A DNA stretch of 64,000 bases from Rossellomorea aquimaris (GCF_020172085.1 NZ_JAIVAT010000007.1:496001-560000), one strand, 5' to 3'; shown: positions 52,872-60,934, numbered from the stretch's first letter. The notes: generated from the sequence alone by a model not told the origin. Translations and numbers: made by a program.

Positions 52872-54335
52872 ATGAAAAAATTCTTTGAAGATAAGACGAA
52901 AGAAATGGCTCCAAAAGTAATAGACACTTTTAAAAAGGGTCAGAAAATGCTGGTAAGTTTATTTAATAAAATTGATTTCGACATAACTAGAACCATAAGA
53001 ATTTTAAGGGAGAAACAAGAAAGACTTAAACAGTTCATAATAAATAGAGAGAATATGGTTAAAGAAATAGAAATAAAAGAAAATGAAGTTAATCGCTTAA
53101 GGGAACAAATATATAACTTGAAAAATAGTAGTAATTCTGGGCAACTGGACGTTCTAAGAATGGAATTAAGTAAGAAGTTAGATGATTTAATAGCCAGTCA
53201 ACAAAAGTATTATGAACTGGAAAGCAAAATTGAGGAAGAACAAAAGAAAGTAAGTCTTCTACTTCAAGATAAGCAAAAGTTAGAACAAGACCGAAATTCT
53301 TTGAAATTAAGATATGACAAAGTTAAAACCAAGTTAAATGCAAATAATAAGAAAACAAAAAAACTTGAAGAAGAACTCAAAGGGTTGAAAGTCAAAGAAA
53401 TTCGTTATGAAGAATTATTAAATCAGAGTACATCAAAGGAAGAACTACAACACTATGAAAAACAGTTAGAAGAACTAAAAAAACACCTTAACATAAAAAA
53501 TACAGAGTATGAATCAATTATCACTGAAAATAATCAATATAGGCTGGACCAAAAAGAATTAGAACAAAAATTACTAGAAAAAATGTCATCATTAAGTAAG
53601 CTAAGTAATGATCTAAACTCTACTAATATGGCTCTTAAGCACATAAAAGAAGAAAAGAATAAGATCAAATCAATACTTCAAACAAAAGAGAAGGACTTGA
53701 AATCAGCAAATTTGAAAATCACCAAATTAGAAGTAGAGGTTAAACAATTTAGACAACTTGAAAAGGAATTTGAAAACAAGTATGACATTGCTTTAAAAGA
53801 AATGAAAAAAGCAGAAAAGTTACTTGGAGAATTCCAAGAAGATTTTTCAAATGATATGATTTCATACGAAGAAAGACTACAGGAATTACAAAATGAATTA
53901 GTGGATAAACAAAATGAACTTTCCATAGTTAAAGCTGAAAAGGGGGAGGCTGAAAACTTATCTCATGAAGAGAAAAAGGTTTTAGAAAGAGAGTTTGAAC
54001 CGAGATTCAATGCTCTATATAAAAATTGCTGTTTTCACCCTGAGTTTTTGAGTGATTTCTTTCATATTACTCCTTCAGACCGCTTGAAAGTAGAAGCGGC
54101 AGTTGTTCAATTGAATTACAACTATGGACAAGCAGTAACAAATATAAGACCAAGTTGTATAAGAGCAAGAAAAAGCAAAATACTGGAGTACCCTTTTGGG
54201 ACAGACTCTGTAGGAAGGATCTATTTTCATAAAGAAAATAACATTGTACATTTGCATCGTTTAAGTAGGACTAAGAACGGTAGGGGGAAATTGACTCAGG
54301 ATAATGTGATTGAATGGTTGATGTTGAATAAGTAG
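52872..54335 (+). CDS. Long coiled-coil protein with possible RelE/ParE-like C-terminal domain
   Basis: The protein has 487 residues. From about residue 35 to 375 it is almost continuous coiled coil (for example NRENMVKEIEIKENEVNRLR, KLEEELKGLKVKEIRYEE). The C-terminal ~110 residues are globular: FNALYKNCCFHPEFLSDFF, DRLKVEAAVVQLNYNYG, then ILEYPFGTDSVGRIYFHKE and LHRLSRTKNGRGK. The helix pair followed by strands with a GRIYF core resembles RelE-superfamily toxins, where basic residues cut mRNA. A coiled-coil sensor joined to such a domain would suit an abortive-infection effector. This is inference from pattern only. It is very AT-rich. Confidence 0.6.
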   Translation: MKKFFEDKTKEMAPKVIDTFKKGQKMLVSLFNKIDFDITRTIRILREKQERLKQFIINRENMVKEIEIKENEVNRLREQIYNLKNSSNSGQLDVLRMELSKKLDDLIASQQKYYELESKIEEEQKKVSLLLQDKQKLEQDRNSLKLRYDKVKTKLNANNKKTKKLEEELKGLKVKEIRYEELLNQSTSKEELQHYEKQLEELKKHLNIKNTEYESIITENNQYRLDQKELEQKLLEKMSSLSKLSNDLNSTNMALKHIKEEKNKIKSILQTKEKDLKSANLKITKLEVEVKQFRQLEKEFENKYDIALKEMKKAEKLLGEFQEDFSNDMISYEERLQELQNELVDKQNELSIVKAEKGEAENLSHEEKKVLEREFEPRFNALYKNCCFHPEFLSDFFHITPSDRLKVEAAVVQLNYNYGQAVTNIRPSCIRARKSKILEYPFGTDSVGRIYFHKENNIVHLHRLSRTKNGRGKLTQDNVIEWLMLNK

Positions 54336-54643
54336 TAGATTCTATAAAGAAGACTGTATGATTGTTAGTCATTATTAAATAAATTTGTTTGATAAAAGGT
54401 TTTATAAAGAAACTAGGGTAGTTATGGGGATTGGTACAAGTGAAAATATCCATTCTTTCCTTATTTGGAGACTTACAATCCTATTAAATGAATACCTTAT
54501 ATTGGATCTCGGTAGTATGTGCTAGTTTTTATGTCTATTTTACTAATGTAATAAATTAACTATAATGGTAAAATAGTTGAGGGGATCGTTGCATTTTACT
54601 AGTCAAATTAATCTTATTACTAATGCAATCGGAGGAGTTTATC

Positions 54644-54775
54644 TTGATAGAAATAGCTATCTTAATAATAGTATTTGCTTCTACTGGCATAATAGAGCGA
54701 ACACTAAAATCAATGAAAGATCAAAATGAACAAATTATTAAGTTACTTGAAGAAATAAAAGATAAACAGAAATAA
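54644..54775 (+). CDS. 43-aa membrane peptide
   Basis: The TTG at 54644 has GGAGGAG six bases upstream. A short hydrophobic segment (IEIAILIIVFASTGIIE, about 2-18) is followed by a charged helix (KSMKDQNEQIIKLLEEIKD). It is a complete small gene with its own terminator. The layout is like small toxin or regulator peptides. Function unknown. Confidence 0.55.
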   Translation: MIEIAILIIVFASTGIIERTLKSMKDQNEQIIKLLEEIKDKQK

Positions 54776-54780
54776 TAGTA

Positions 54781-54810
54781 AAAACCCCGTCATTGGACGG
54801 GGTTTTATTA
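54781..54810. terminator. Bidirectional terminator
   Basis: AAAACCCCGTC pairs perfectly with GACGGGGTTTT across ATTG and serves the converging genes on both sides. Confidence 0.88.
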
Positions 54811-55572
54811 TTAGAACCACTTTGCGTAGTAAGTATTCTTCCCTACGTATAAACGTAAAGACTTAGTGTAAGTTGGGCCAAACGGAAGTTTCGAATCGAA
54901 ATAATTTTTGTACGTAGCATGTGCTACTCCACCGCTAGTTTCAGTTGCCTTGGTGATTTCAAATTGATCAGTAGAAATTGTATATCCGATTCCATCTTTT
55001 TTTTCATCATAAATTTTAGTGATTCTGTCATAACCATTATTGTTAATAACGAAATTTGCATAATAAGAGATATCCAATATACCATCATAATATCTAACTT
55101 GAGACTTACAGGTACTCGTATAGCTCGTATTTGTGCAATTCACAAGTCTCATGGCTGCGCCAGAAGCAGTACTAGCAGCACTTACTAATGTATTTTGCTT
55201 CTCAAGAGTAAGAGCCTCTGTAATATTTTCTGGAGTATCTTCCTTAATAATTTCTAGACTTAATTCTACAACAGAACCATCTTCAAACTCATGTCTTTGA
55301 ACCGGTTCTTCAGGTGTCACAACCATTGAATCTAATACTTTATCAACTTTTTCAGGGTTTCTGGAGTCAATAGTTTGTCCATCTTCTAACTTACTTACTA
55401 ATTTATCTGCAGTTTCAGAAGTAATACCTATTTTAACAAAATCCTCTTTTAATTCTTTTTTCTCTTGAACTGTCATTTGTTTTAAATGTGGATTTTCCTT
55501 AGCAAAAGTTGCCGATGATCCTAACGAGATAAATAAAACAGCTGCAAAAAATAATGATAATAATTTTTTCAA
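54811..55572 (-). CDS. Secreted protein of unknown function
   Basis: The protein has 253 residues and a TTG start after GGAGAG. A Sec signal (about 1-24: KKLLSLFFAAVLFISLGSS, probable cut after TFA) precedes a charged helical propeptide-like part (about 25-125). A beta-rich C-terminal domain follows, with CTNTSYTSTC (a likely disulfide) and DISYYANFVINNNG. The design, with an acidic N-terminal half and a compact end, recalls secreted two-part effectors. I do not recognise the family. Confidence 0.65.
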   Translation of the reverse strand: MKKLLSLFFAAVLFISLGSSATFAKENPHLKQMTVQEKKELKEDFVKIGITSETADKLVSKLEDGQTIDSRNPEKVDKVLDSMVVTPEEPVQRHEFEDGSVVELSLEIIKEDTPENITEALTLEKQNTLVSAASTASGAAMRLVNCTNTSYTSTCKSQVRYYDGILDISYYANFVINNNGYDRITKIYDEKKDGIGYTISTDQFEITKATETSGGVAHATYKNYFDSKLPFGPTYTKSLRLYVGKNTYYAKWF

Positions 55573-55734
55573 TGTTCTCTCTCCTTTTCTTTAATATGGT
55601 AATAATAGCATTATTTTCAAATGGAAAAGTTGTGATATTCCTAGAATTATAAACTTAAAATTTGAAATTATGAGTTTTTAATTCTGTGTAAGTATGAGTA
55701 TTTCTGATAAAAGCAATGAGTAGTAAAGGATTTT

Positions 55735-55860
55735 TTAGGCTAATACCTCATCTATTTGTTGAGTATTCTCTCTATAAGGCACACGGTTGAGGGCATTTCT
55801 ATTTATTTATGCTATTCCATTAAACATCTCTTCTTCATTATCAAAAACACTATTTAACAT
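55735..55860 (-). pseudogene. Very short frame interrupted by one stop
   Basis: AGGAGGA lies six bases before an ATG at 55860. The frame reads MLNSVFDNEEEMFNGIA, TAA (55807-55809), then continues INRNALNRVPYRENTQQIDE to a second TAA. Either a 17-residue peptide is made or a 41-residue one was lost by a nonsense change. Confidence 0.4.
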
Positions 55861-55944
55861 ATTTTCCTCCTAATCTCTAAAGGACAACTAGAATAAGAGT
55901 GTCTACCAGCTATATAAAGGTGAAAGAACATATTTATGGTTCAT

Positions 55945-55987
55945 TTAAGGATTATTTAAGGTTGGTTTAACTTACGGCCATTATAAT
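55945..55987 (+). promoter_or_regulatory. Two-component-type promoter (P2)
   Basis: TTAAGG at 55945 and again at 55956 (11-bp period), a 20-bp gap, then TATAAT (55982-55987). It has the same arrangement as P1, here on the plus strand, pointing at the DUF4279 gene. Confidence 0.8.
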
Positions 55988-56026
55988 AATAAAGTTCTGT
56001 ATAACAATTGATCGAAGGTTAAGTGG

Positions 56027-56095
56027 GTGAGGACAATAGGGTTCCTATTTTACTGTGTGATTGCATGGTTAGTATCTGCATGTGATTCTTTTTGA
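56027..56095 (+). CDS. Possible 22-aa lipopeptide-like frame
   Basis: The GTG at 56027 opens MRTIGFLFYCVIAWLVSACD and stops three residues later. The VSAC resembles a lipobox. The RBS is weak (GAAGG). It lies inside the 5' leader of the P2 transcript. It could be a minute lipoprotein, a remnant or chance. Confidence 0.25.
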   Translation: MRTIGFLFYCVIAWLVSACDSF

Positions 56096-56160
56096 AGGGA
56101 AAGGTTCTAGCATCAAGCTGGGGATGACTTCATTAAGTAATGCAGAAAGGGGTAAGATAA

Positions 56161-56580
56161 ATGAATACGGAAATTAATGTAGAATTTTGCCTATATGGTG
56201 ATGAATTAAATCCAGATGATATTACAGAGTCTCTTGAGTTGGTACCTTCTTTACGTTATAAAAAAGGTGATCTCATTAAAGAAAAGGGAACGCTGACAAG
56301 AGTAGAGGGATGCTGGGAGATTGAAACAGGATATGCCCCATCACTCGACATCAATGATGCTTTGGTTAAAATGAAGGACATCCTTCATGATAAGAAAGAA
56401 AAAATCATTGAGATTAAAAGAGCTGGTAAGCTTGGATGTAGATGGACCATTGTCATTAAGGTTTATGAAGACGATGTTCCTGGCATGCATTTTTCTTCGT
56501 CTATGCTATCATTTATCGTGAACGATTTAGAGGCGGAAATGGATATTTGTCAATATGTCATAAGAGAAGAAAGTCATTAA
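56161..56580 (+). CDS. DUF4279 protein, possibly immunity-like
   Basis: The protein has 139 residues. It begins NVEFCLYGDELNPDDITESL (about 5-24), then YKKGDLI and VEGCWEIETGYAP, the conserved features of DUF4279. Members are small cytoplasmic proteins, often next to toxin or polymorphic-effector genes. It lies behind the P2 promoter, and a truncated relative occurs at 62058. AAAGGGG precedes the ATG. Confidence 0.75.
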   Translation: MNTEINVEFCLYGDELNPDDITESLELVPSLRYKKGDLIKEKGTLTRVEGCWEIETGYAPSLDINDALVKMKDILHDKKEKIIEIKRAGKLGCRWTIVIKVYEDDVPGMHFSSSMLSFIVNDLEAEMDICQYVIREESH

Positions 56581-56653
56581 ATAAGTAGCTTAACGCTAAA
56601 CTCAGTCTTGGGGATGCCCCTAGGCTTTTTTTATTATCTTAAGGTGGTAGAGT

Positions 56654-56680
56654 GAGCCATAGGGACAGGTCCCTTGGCTC
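56654..56680. repeat. REP-like element, type A
   Basis: GAGCCATAGGGACAGGTCCC, then TTGGCTC. Confidence 0.8.
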
Positions 56681-56727
56681 AGGTATGGATGGTGAAAAAG
56701 GTTTCTTCGTTTCGGCAAAGGGAATTG

Positions 56728-56766
56728 AGAAGTAAAAGGAAGATCAAGGTCCGTCCCTATACTTCT
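56728..56766. repeat. REP-like element, type B, degenerate and enlarged
   Basis: Arms GAAGT and ACTTC enclose AAGGTCCGTCCCTAT. Confidence 0.5.
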
Positions 56767-56833
56767 GAAAACGTATATAACAACCCTAGTAGTGGTGAAG
56801 ATAAAAGAATAGTTAAGAAGGAGGATATTATCT

Positions 56834-57820
56834 ATGAAAGCAGCGTGGTTTACTCAATTTGGTCCAGCATCAGAGGTTCTTCAAGTAGGGGTGGTAGAAA
56901 CTCCTGTCCCATCACATGGAGAAGTTCTGATTCGTATACACACATCAGGTGTTAACCCTTCTGATACGAAGAAGCGCCTTGCATCATTCCCGGATTTACT
57001 TGATCATGGTGCTGTCATCCCCAATAGTGATGGCGCAGGAATTATAGAAGCGGTAGGGGCGGGTGTCCCTCATTCCCGTATAGGTGAACGGGTTTGGGTG
57101 TACCAGGCTCAATATGGACGACTTCATGGCACTGCCGCAGAGTATGTAGCTATTGAAAGTAATCGTGCCGTTCCTCTTCCGGAAAACACAAGCTTTGCGG
57201 AAGGGGCTTGTTTAGGGATTCCAGTCATGACTGCGCATCGCAGTGTCTTCTCTGATGGGCCGGTTGAAGGGCAATGGTTGTTGATCACAGGAGGTGCCGG
57301 TCGGGTTGGTCACTATGCGATTCAATGGGCTAAAGAGGCAGGTGCAAAGGTGATTGCGACAGCGAGTAACGAGATAGCTCGTGAGCATTGTTTGGATGCA
57401 GGAGCGGATTATGTAGTCAATCATCGAAGTGACGGAATGGTCGATGAGGTGCTCAAGATTACCGGCGGAGTCAAGGTGGATCGAGTGATCGATGTTGAAT
57501 TTGGAGCTAATTTACCGAGAGTATTGCAGTTGATCCGGATTGGGGGAGTGATTGCGACGTACTCCTCTACGGTTATACCCGAACCAACATTGCCTTTTAA
57601 AGAAATGATGTTTATGGATTTAACACTTCGCTTAATTATTGTGTATGCTATGCCGGAAAGTGCAAAACAGGCGGCTATCAAGGATATTACAACTGCTCTC
57701 GAGAAAAATCGTCTGCAGCATCGTATTGCCGAAACGTATACGCTGGATCGGATTGCGGAGGCCAATCAGAAGATAGAGGATGGAGATTCTTATGGGTGTG
57801 TGGTTGTTGAAGTGGAGTGA
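56834..57820 (+). CDS. NADPH:quinone reductase-like (zinc-free MDR family)
   Basis: The protein has 328 residues. It starts MKAAWFTQFGPASEVLQVG and has GEVLIRIHTSGVNPSDTK (about 30-47), as in quinone oxidoreductase. The zinc-ligand cysteines of alcohol dehydrogenases are absent. The nucleotide site is LITGGAGRVGHYAIQWAK (about 148-165). The probable reaction is NADPH-dependent reduction of quinones or enones. AAGAAGGAGG precedes the ATG. It is monocistronic with a terminator. Confidence 0.88.
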   Translation: MKAAWFTQFGPASEVLQVGVVETPVPSHGEVLIRIHTSGVNPSDTKKRLASFPDLLDHGAVIPNSDGAGIIEAVGAGVPHSRIGERVWVYQAQYGRLHGTAAEYVAIESNRAVPLPENTSFAEGACLGIPVMTAHRSVFSDGPVEGQWLLITGGAGRVGHYAIQWAKEAGAKVIATASNEIAREHCLDAGADYVVNHRSDGMVDEVLKITGGVKVDRVIDVEFGANLPRVLQLIRIGGVIATYSSTVIPEPTLPFKEMMFMDLTLRLIIVYAMPESAKQAAIKDITTALEKNRLQHRIAETYTLDRIAEANQKIEDGDSYGCVVVEVE

Positions 57821-57834
57821 TAGGGAAGAACAGA

Positions 57835-57868
57835 AAACACCGTTCCTGGCTAGAGGAGCGGTGTTTGT
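57835..57868 (+). terminator. Terminator of the quinone reductase gene
   Basis: AAACACCGTTCCT pairs with AGGAGCGGTGTTT (one mismatch) across GGCTAG. Confidence 0.8.
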
Positions 57869-57892
57869 CAGATAAGTATGAGTTCAAGAATG

Positions 57893-57973
57893 TTAAGATA
57901 ATGCTTTGATCAAATCAATAACTAGTGGAAGTGCTTTAGCAGCAAAATTCAGAACAGCTAAGAAAATATCCAT
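57893..57973 (-). CDS. 26-aa hydrophobic amphipathic peptide
   Basis: The ATG at 57973 lies behind GGGGGT. The product is MDIFLAVLNFAAKALPLVID followed by LIKALS. It is strongly hydrophobic, nearly neutral, and polar residues D2, N9, K13, D20 and K23 fall mostly on one face of a helix broken by a proline. Size and character match phenol-soluble modulins, delta-toxin or leaderless bacteriocins. No signal peptide is present. The promoter P3 lies ~245 bases upstream. It is too short for routine calling but has a convincing RBS. Confidence 0.55.
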   Translation of the reverse strand: MDIFLAVLNFAAKALPLVIDLIKALS

Positions 57974-58059
57974 TATTTTACCCCCTTTCCATTATTTAAT
58001 AATGTCATAATAGCACGAATTGTGTCGAAAATAACTAAATATTTTTAATTATTAAATAA

Positions 58060-58089
58060 TTGATGAGAAAGTCCTGTTTCTTTTATAGG
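58060..58089 (+). promoter_or_regulatory. Possible promoter of the plus-strand 25-aa peptide
   Basis: TTGATG (58060-58065), an 18-bp spacer, then TATAGG (58084-58089), about 50 bases before the ATG at 58138. Confidence 0.35.
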
Positions 58090-58137
58090 TAACATGTCCT
58101 CTTTAACATGAGAAAAGGAGGAGGAGGATTATTTGGA

Positions 58138-58215
58138 ATGAAGATCTTAAATATTTTTTGGAGCGTTTACGTACTTTTTAAAAAACTTCATGATTTCCTT
58201 CGATGGTCCACATAG
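58138..58215 (+). CDS. 25-aa amphipathic peptide on the plus strand
   Basis: The ATG at 58138 follows GGAGGAGGAGG (58118-58128). The product is MKILNIFWSVYVLFKKLHDF followed by LRWST. It is basic and aromatic with a helical amphipathic pattern, like a membrane-active peptide or type I toxin. It runs antiparallel to the P3 promoter and the 14-aa frame, so the two transcripts would overlap. Confidence 0.45.
   Translation: MKILNIFWSVYVLFKKLHDFLRWST
58147..58191 (-). CDS. 14-aa basic peptide in the P3 transcript
   Basis: AAGGAAATC precedes the ATG at 58191, about 20 bases from the expected P3 start. The product MKFFKKYVNAPKNI is cationic. It may be a leader peptide for the 26-aa gene or a product in itself. 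The evidence is limited to RBS and position. Confidence 0.35.
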   Translation of the reverse strand: MKFFKKYVNAPKNI

Positions 58216-58217
58216 TT

Positions 58218-58261
58218 ATTATAGCAGTGCAGGACTTATACCTACCTTAAAAGAACCATAA
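58218..58261 (-). promoter_or_regulatory. Two-component-type promoter (P3)
   Basis: On the minus strand TTATGG (58256-58261) and TTAAGG (58245-58250) with an 11-bp period, a 21-bp gap, then TATAAT (58218-58223). The 30 bases around the -10 closely match P1. Confidence 0.78.
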
Positions 58262-58274
58262 ATTTTAAAGGGAA

Positions 58275-58310
58275 AGGTGCCTGATCAATTAATGATCAGG
58301 CACCGTTTTA
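58275..58310 (+). terminator. Hairpin with T-run upstream of the ElaA-like gene
   Basis: GGTGCCTGATCA pairs perfectly with TGATCAGGCACC around ATTAA, followed by TTTTATTG. Confidence 0.75.
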
Positions 58311-58411
58311 TTGTTTCGTTCCAGGATGTAAATCGTTCTCGGTTAACCCCCGCAAACTGCTATAATAAGCCCAGTGACTTTCGAAACTATACAGAAGAGG
58401 TGTCCTATGTC

Positions 58412-58858
58412 ATGAGCTGGAAGGTGAAAAGCTTTAATGAACTATCAACCCACGAGCTATACGAAATGTTACAAGTAAGGACCGGGGTCTTTGTAGTGGA
58501 ACAGGAATGTCCCTACTTGGAAGTCGACGGGAAAGATCTGCACGCCCATCATCTTTATAAAAAAGAAAATGGTGAGGTGGTTGCCTATGCCAGACTCTTG
58601 CCTGCAGGCGTTTCATACAAAGAACCGTCCATTGGAAGAGTCCTCGTGAAGGAAGCCTATCGTGGGAGAGGGTTCGCAAGCGAGTTAGTGAAAAGAGGAT
58701 TGGCTTTCATTCATGATGAGTGGGGGGAACAAACAGTGAAGATCCAGGCTCAGGAGTATTTAAGGGAGTTCTATGGGTCGTTTGGATTCAGGGCAGTAAC
58801 GGAAACCTATTTGGATGATGGAATTCCTCATATTGATATGATTTTGCATAATCCATAA
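58412..58858 (+). CDS. GNAT N-acetyltransferase, ElaA family
   Basis: The protein has 148 residues from the ATG at 58412. An upstream extension to 58277 runs through the hairpin and is rejected. ElaA features: ELYEMLQVRTGVFVVEQECPY (about 12-32, shown to 20 as ELYEMLQVRTGVFVVEQECP), GRVLVKEAYRGRGFASEL (acetyl-CoA loop Q/R-G-x-G, about 83-100) and FYGSFGFRAVTETYLDDGIPH near the end, beginning FYGSFGFRAV. It transfers an acetyl group from acetyl-CoA to an unknown amine. It is terminated by a type A REP hairpin. Confidence 0.88.
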   Translation: MSWKVKSFNELSTHELYEMLQVRTGVFVVEQECPYLEVDGKDLHAHHLYKKENGEVVAYARLLPAGVSYKEPSIGRVLVKEAYRGRGFASELVKRGLAFIHDEWGEQTVKIQAQEYLREFYGSFGFRAVTETYLDDGIPHIDMILHNP

Positions 58859-58890
58859 AGCCACGGGGACAGGTACCGTGGCTTTTTTCT
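58858..58890 (+). terminator. Type A REP-like hairpin acting as terminator
   Basis: AAGCCACGG and CCGTGGCTT surround GGACAGGTA, followed by TTTTTT. Confidence 0.88.
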
Positions 58891-58904
58891 TGATTCTGAA
58901 TAAA

Positions 58905-58931
58905 AAGCCGAGGTATCTGTCCCCTCGGCTC
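58905..58931 (-). terminator. Type A REP-like hairpin for the TetR gene
   Basis: AAGCCGAGG and CCTCGGCTC arms surround TATCTGTCC. It is inverted relative to the previous element and lies just after the TetR stop on the minus strand, with TTTTTA following. Confidence 0.8.
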
Positions 58932-58932
58932 T

Positions 58933-59478
58933 TCATAAATTCCGATCCAACAAACTCCCCATCTGCCTCGCCACAACCACTGCAGGTTCAGAGAGTCCCC
59001 CGGTAATCCACGCCTCGACAATTTCAACGATAGCGGCTCCAAAAAATTTGAGCACAAGTTCTTGGCTCAAACCTTGATTGATTCCTTCGGTGGTATCGAC
59101 GTCCACCTCCAGTTCCTCAATGACAAAAGCGAGGAAGCTCGTACGGAATGTGGGTGCGCCTTTGCTCGATAGGATGGTCGTGAAAAAGGCCTCGTTCTGC
59201 TGGAAATAATCGAACCAGATCAAGTTGCCTTCCTCGAAGCTCAGATCGGCCGCTTCCCGGCATAGTTTCCGGAGCTCGTGGATGTGCTCTTCGATGAGGC
59301 GATCCAGAATATCGAATTTGTCGAGGTAGTGGTCGTAGATGGTTCTGCGGCCGACGTTGGCCCGGTCGGAGATGTCCTGGATGGTGATATGGTCAAAGCC
59401 TTTCTCCGACATCAATTGTATGAATGCCTGCTTGATGGCTTCTTGTGTTTTTTGTACCCTGCGGTCAATCTTGGTCAT
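58933..59478 (-). CDS. TetR-family regulator
   Basis: The protein has 181 residues. The N-terminal helix-turn-helix reads KTQEAIKQAFIQLMSEKGFD, then ITIQDISDRANVGRRTIYDHY (about 10-53, in two parts). The C-terminal ligand domain shows no recognisable motif. AAAGGAG precedes the ATG. It is divergent from an aldo/keto reductase, with a dyad between them, so it probably controls that gene and itself. Confidence 0.88.
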   Translation of the reverse strand: MTKIDRRVQKTQEAIKQAFIQLMSEKGFDHITIQDISDRANVGRRTIYDHYLDKFDILDRLIEEHIHELRKLCREAADLSFEEGNLIWFDYFQQNEAFFTTILSSKGAPTFRTSFLAFVIEELEVDVDTTEGINQGLSQELVLKFFGAAIVEIVEAWITGGLSEPAVVVARQMGSLLDRNL

Positions 59479-59557
59479 GGATCGATGACTCCTTTAATGA
59501 TTTCGTACAATATGGTCTCCTTTGTGCGGAAACGCACAGATCAAGGTGTTTTGATCA

Positions 59558-59621
59558 TTGAAGATCTCTTTATGTCGTTTTATATTATACACAGATGTGC
59601 GGTATCGTATCAATATACGAT
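59558..59621 (+). promoter_or_regulatory. Promoter and TetR-type operator of the AKR gene
   Basis: The -35 TTGAAG (59558-59563), a 17-bp spacer, then TATATT (59581-59586). Just downstream ATCGTAT (59604-59610) and ATACGAT (59615-59621) form a dyad around CAAT. A further half-site TTTCGTA lies next to it and another (TTTCGTA, near 59500) lies beside the TetR start. Confidence 0.72.
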
Positions 59622-59650
59622 TTCGTATTTTAAAGAAGGGAGACGATTAC

Positions 59651-60508
59651 ATGTTTAACGAAAAAAGCAGATTATCAAACGGAGTCGAAATCCCCATGCT
59701 TGGTCTTGGGACTTGGCTCTTGAATGACGAACAAACATCCAAGGCGGTTCAGGAGGCAATCTCCATCGGGTATCGCCACATCGATACGGCCCAGGCGTAT
59801 GAAAACGAAGCAGGCGTCGGAGAAGGAATCCGCTTGAGTGGCGTGGCGAGAGAAGAGATCTTCGTCACATCAAAGGTAGCCGGAGAGGCGAAGACGTATG
59901 AAGCAGTCGCAGAATCCATCGATGCATCATTAGAAAAGCTCGGGATGGACTATATCGATCTGATGATCGTTCATAGCCCGCAGCCGTGGGTGGAGTTCCG
60001 TGAAGAGAATCGATATTTTGAAGAAAACAAGAACGTTTGGAGAGCGCTGGAGGATGCGTATGAAGCCGGGAAGGTGAAGGCGATTGGTTTGTCCAACTTC
60101 CTTCAGGATGATGTTGAGAACATCATTGAGCATTCGAAGGTTAAGCCGATGGTCAATCAGATCCTGGCCCACGTAAGCCATACACCGACGGAGCTCATCG
60201 AATTCTGTCAGCAGAATGACATCCTCGTGGAAGCTTATTCTCCGATTGGCCATGGAGCAGTCCTCGATCACGAAGAAGTAAAGGCAATCGCAGATCAATA
60301 CGGGGTGAGTGTGGCCCAGCTTTGCCTGCGCTATGACATCCAGCTTGGACTTGTGGTCATTCCGAAGACGGCAAATCCGGATCACATGAAGAATAACGCC
60401 GAGCTTGATTTCGTCATCAGCGATCGCGACATGGAAGCATTGAAGCAGGTGGAAAGTCTTGAAAGTTACGGGGAGCATGATTTCTTCCCGGTCTTTAGCA
60501 AAAAATAA
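59651..60508 (+). CDS. Aldo/keto reductase (AKR5-like)
   Basis: The protein has 285 residues from the ATG at 59651 (GGGAG upstream). The catalytic tetrad is visible: Asp and Tyr in DTAQAYENE (about 46-54), Lys in TSKVAG, and His in MIVHSPQPW. The C-terminal NADPH motif is VVIPKTANPDHMKNN. Close in layout to Bacillus YtbE/YvgN, which reduce methylglyoxal and other aldehydes. It is followed 18 bases later by a cupin gene. Confidence 0.92.
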   Translation: MFNEKSRLSNGVEIPMLGLGTWLLNDEQTSKAVQEAISIGYRHIDTAQAYENEAGVGEGIRLSGVAREEIFVTSKVAGEAKTYEAVAESIDASLEKLGMDYIDLMIVHSPQPWVEFREENRYFEENKNVWRALEDAYEAGKVKAIGLSNFLQDDVENIIEHSKVKPMVNQILAHVSHTPTELIEFCQQNDILVEAYSPIGHGAVLDHEEVKAIADQYGVSVAQLCLRYDIQLGLVVIPKTANPDHMKNNAELDFVISDRDMEALKQVESLESYGEHDFFPVFSKK

Positions 60509-60526
60509 TAGGAGGGGGATTTCCTT

Positions 60527-60934
60527 ATGGCAAAACATGAAGAGTTGCAAGAAGGGGGCTTGTTCCCTGTTGGAGAGAAGAATGAAGCCTTTGCGCAGTA
60601 TTTTATTGGGCAGAGTTATTTGAATGGCTTGGTGTTTGATCCCAATGTGAGTGTCGGGATCGGCAACGTCACGTTCGAACCTGGGTGCCGAAACAATTGG
60701 CACGTTCATCGCGATGGCTATCAGGTGCTGCTGGTCACTGGGGGAGAAGGCTGGTACCAGGAAGAAGGGAAAGAAGCTCAGTTCTTGAAAGCCGGCGATG
60801 TCATTGTCACCCATGACGGGGTCAAGCACTGGCATGGGGCGACGAAGGACAGCTGGTTCTCGCATGTGGCCATCACGGCCGGAACGCCTGAGTGGCTGGA
60901 GTCGGTTTCTGATGACTGGTATGAGGCTCTTTAA
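60527..60934 (+). CDS. Cupin-domain protein
   Basis: The protein has 135 residues. The two cupin motifs are visible: CRNNWHVHRDGYQVLLVTGGEGWY (about 53-76, starting CRNNWHVHRDGYQVL), with His-x-His metal ligands, and FLKAGDVIVTHDGVKHWHGA (about 85-104). A single small metal-binding barrel like this may act as an isomerase or dioxygenase, or simply protect against electrophiles. The common operon with an aldo/keto reductase under TetR control suggests a response to a toxic carbonyl or quinone. GGAGGGG precedes the ATG. Confidence 0.88.
   Translation: MAKHEELQEGGLFPVGEKNEAFAQYFIGQSYLNGLVFDPNVSVGIGNVTFEPGCRNNWHVHRDGYQVLLVTGGEGWYQEEGKEAQFLKAGDVIVTHDGVKHWHGATKDSWFSHVAITAGTPEWLESVSDDWYEAL

Noticed and set aside
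58277-58411. 45-residue N-terminal extension of the ElaA-like protein
   Set aside because: The extension runs through a strong hairpin terminator and is not similar to the family start; the ATG at 58412 gives the normal length.
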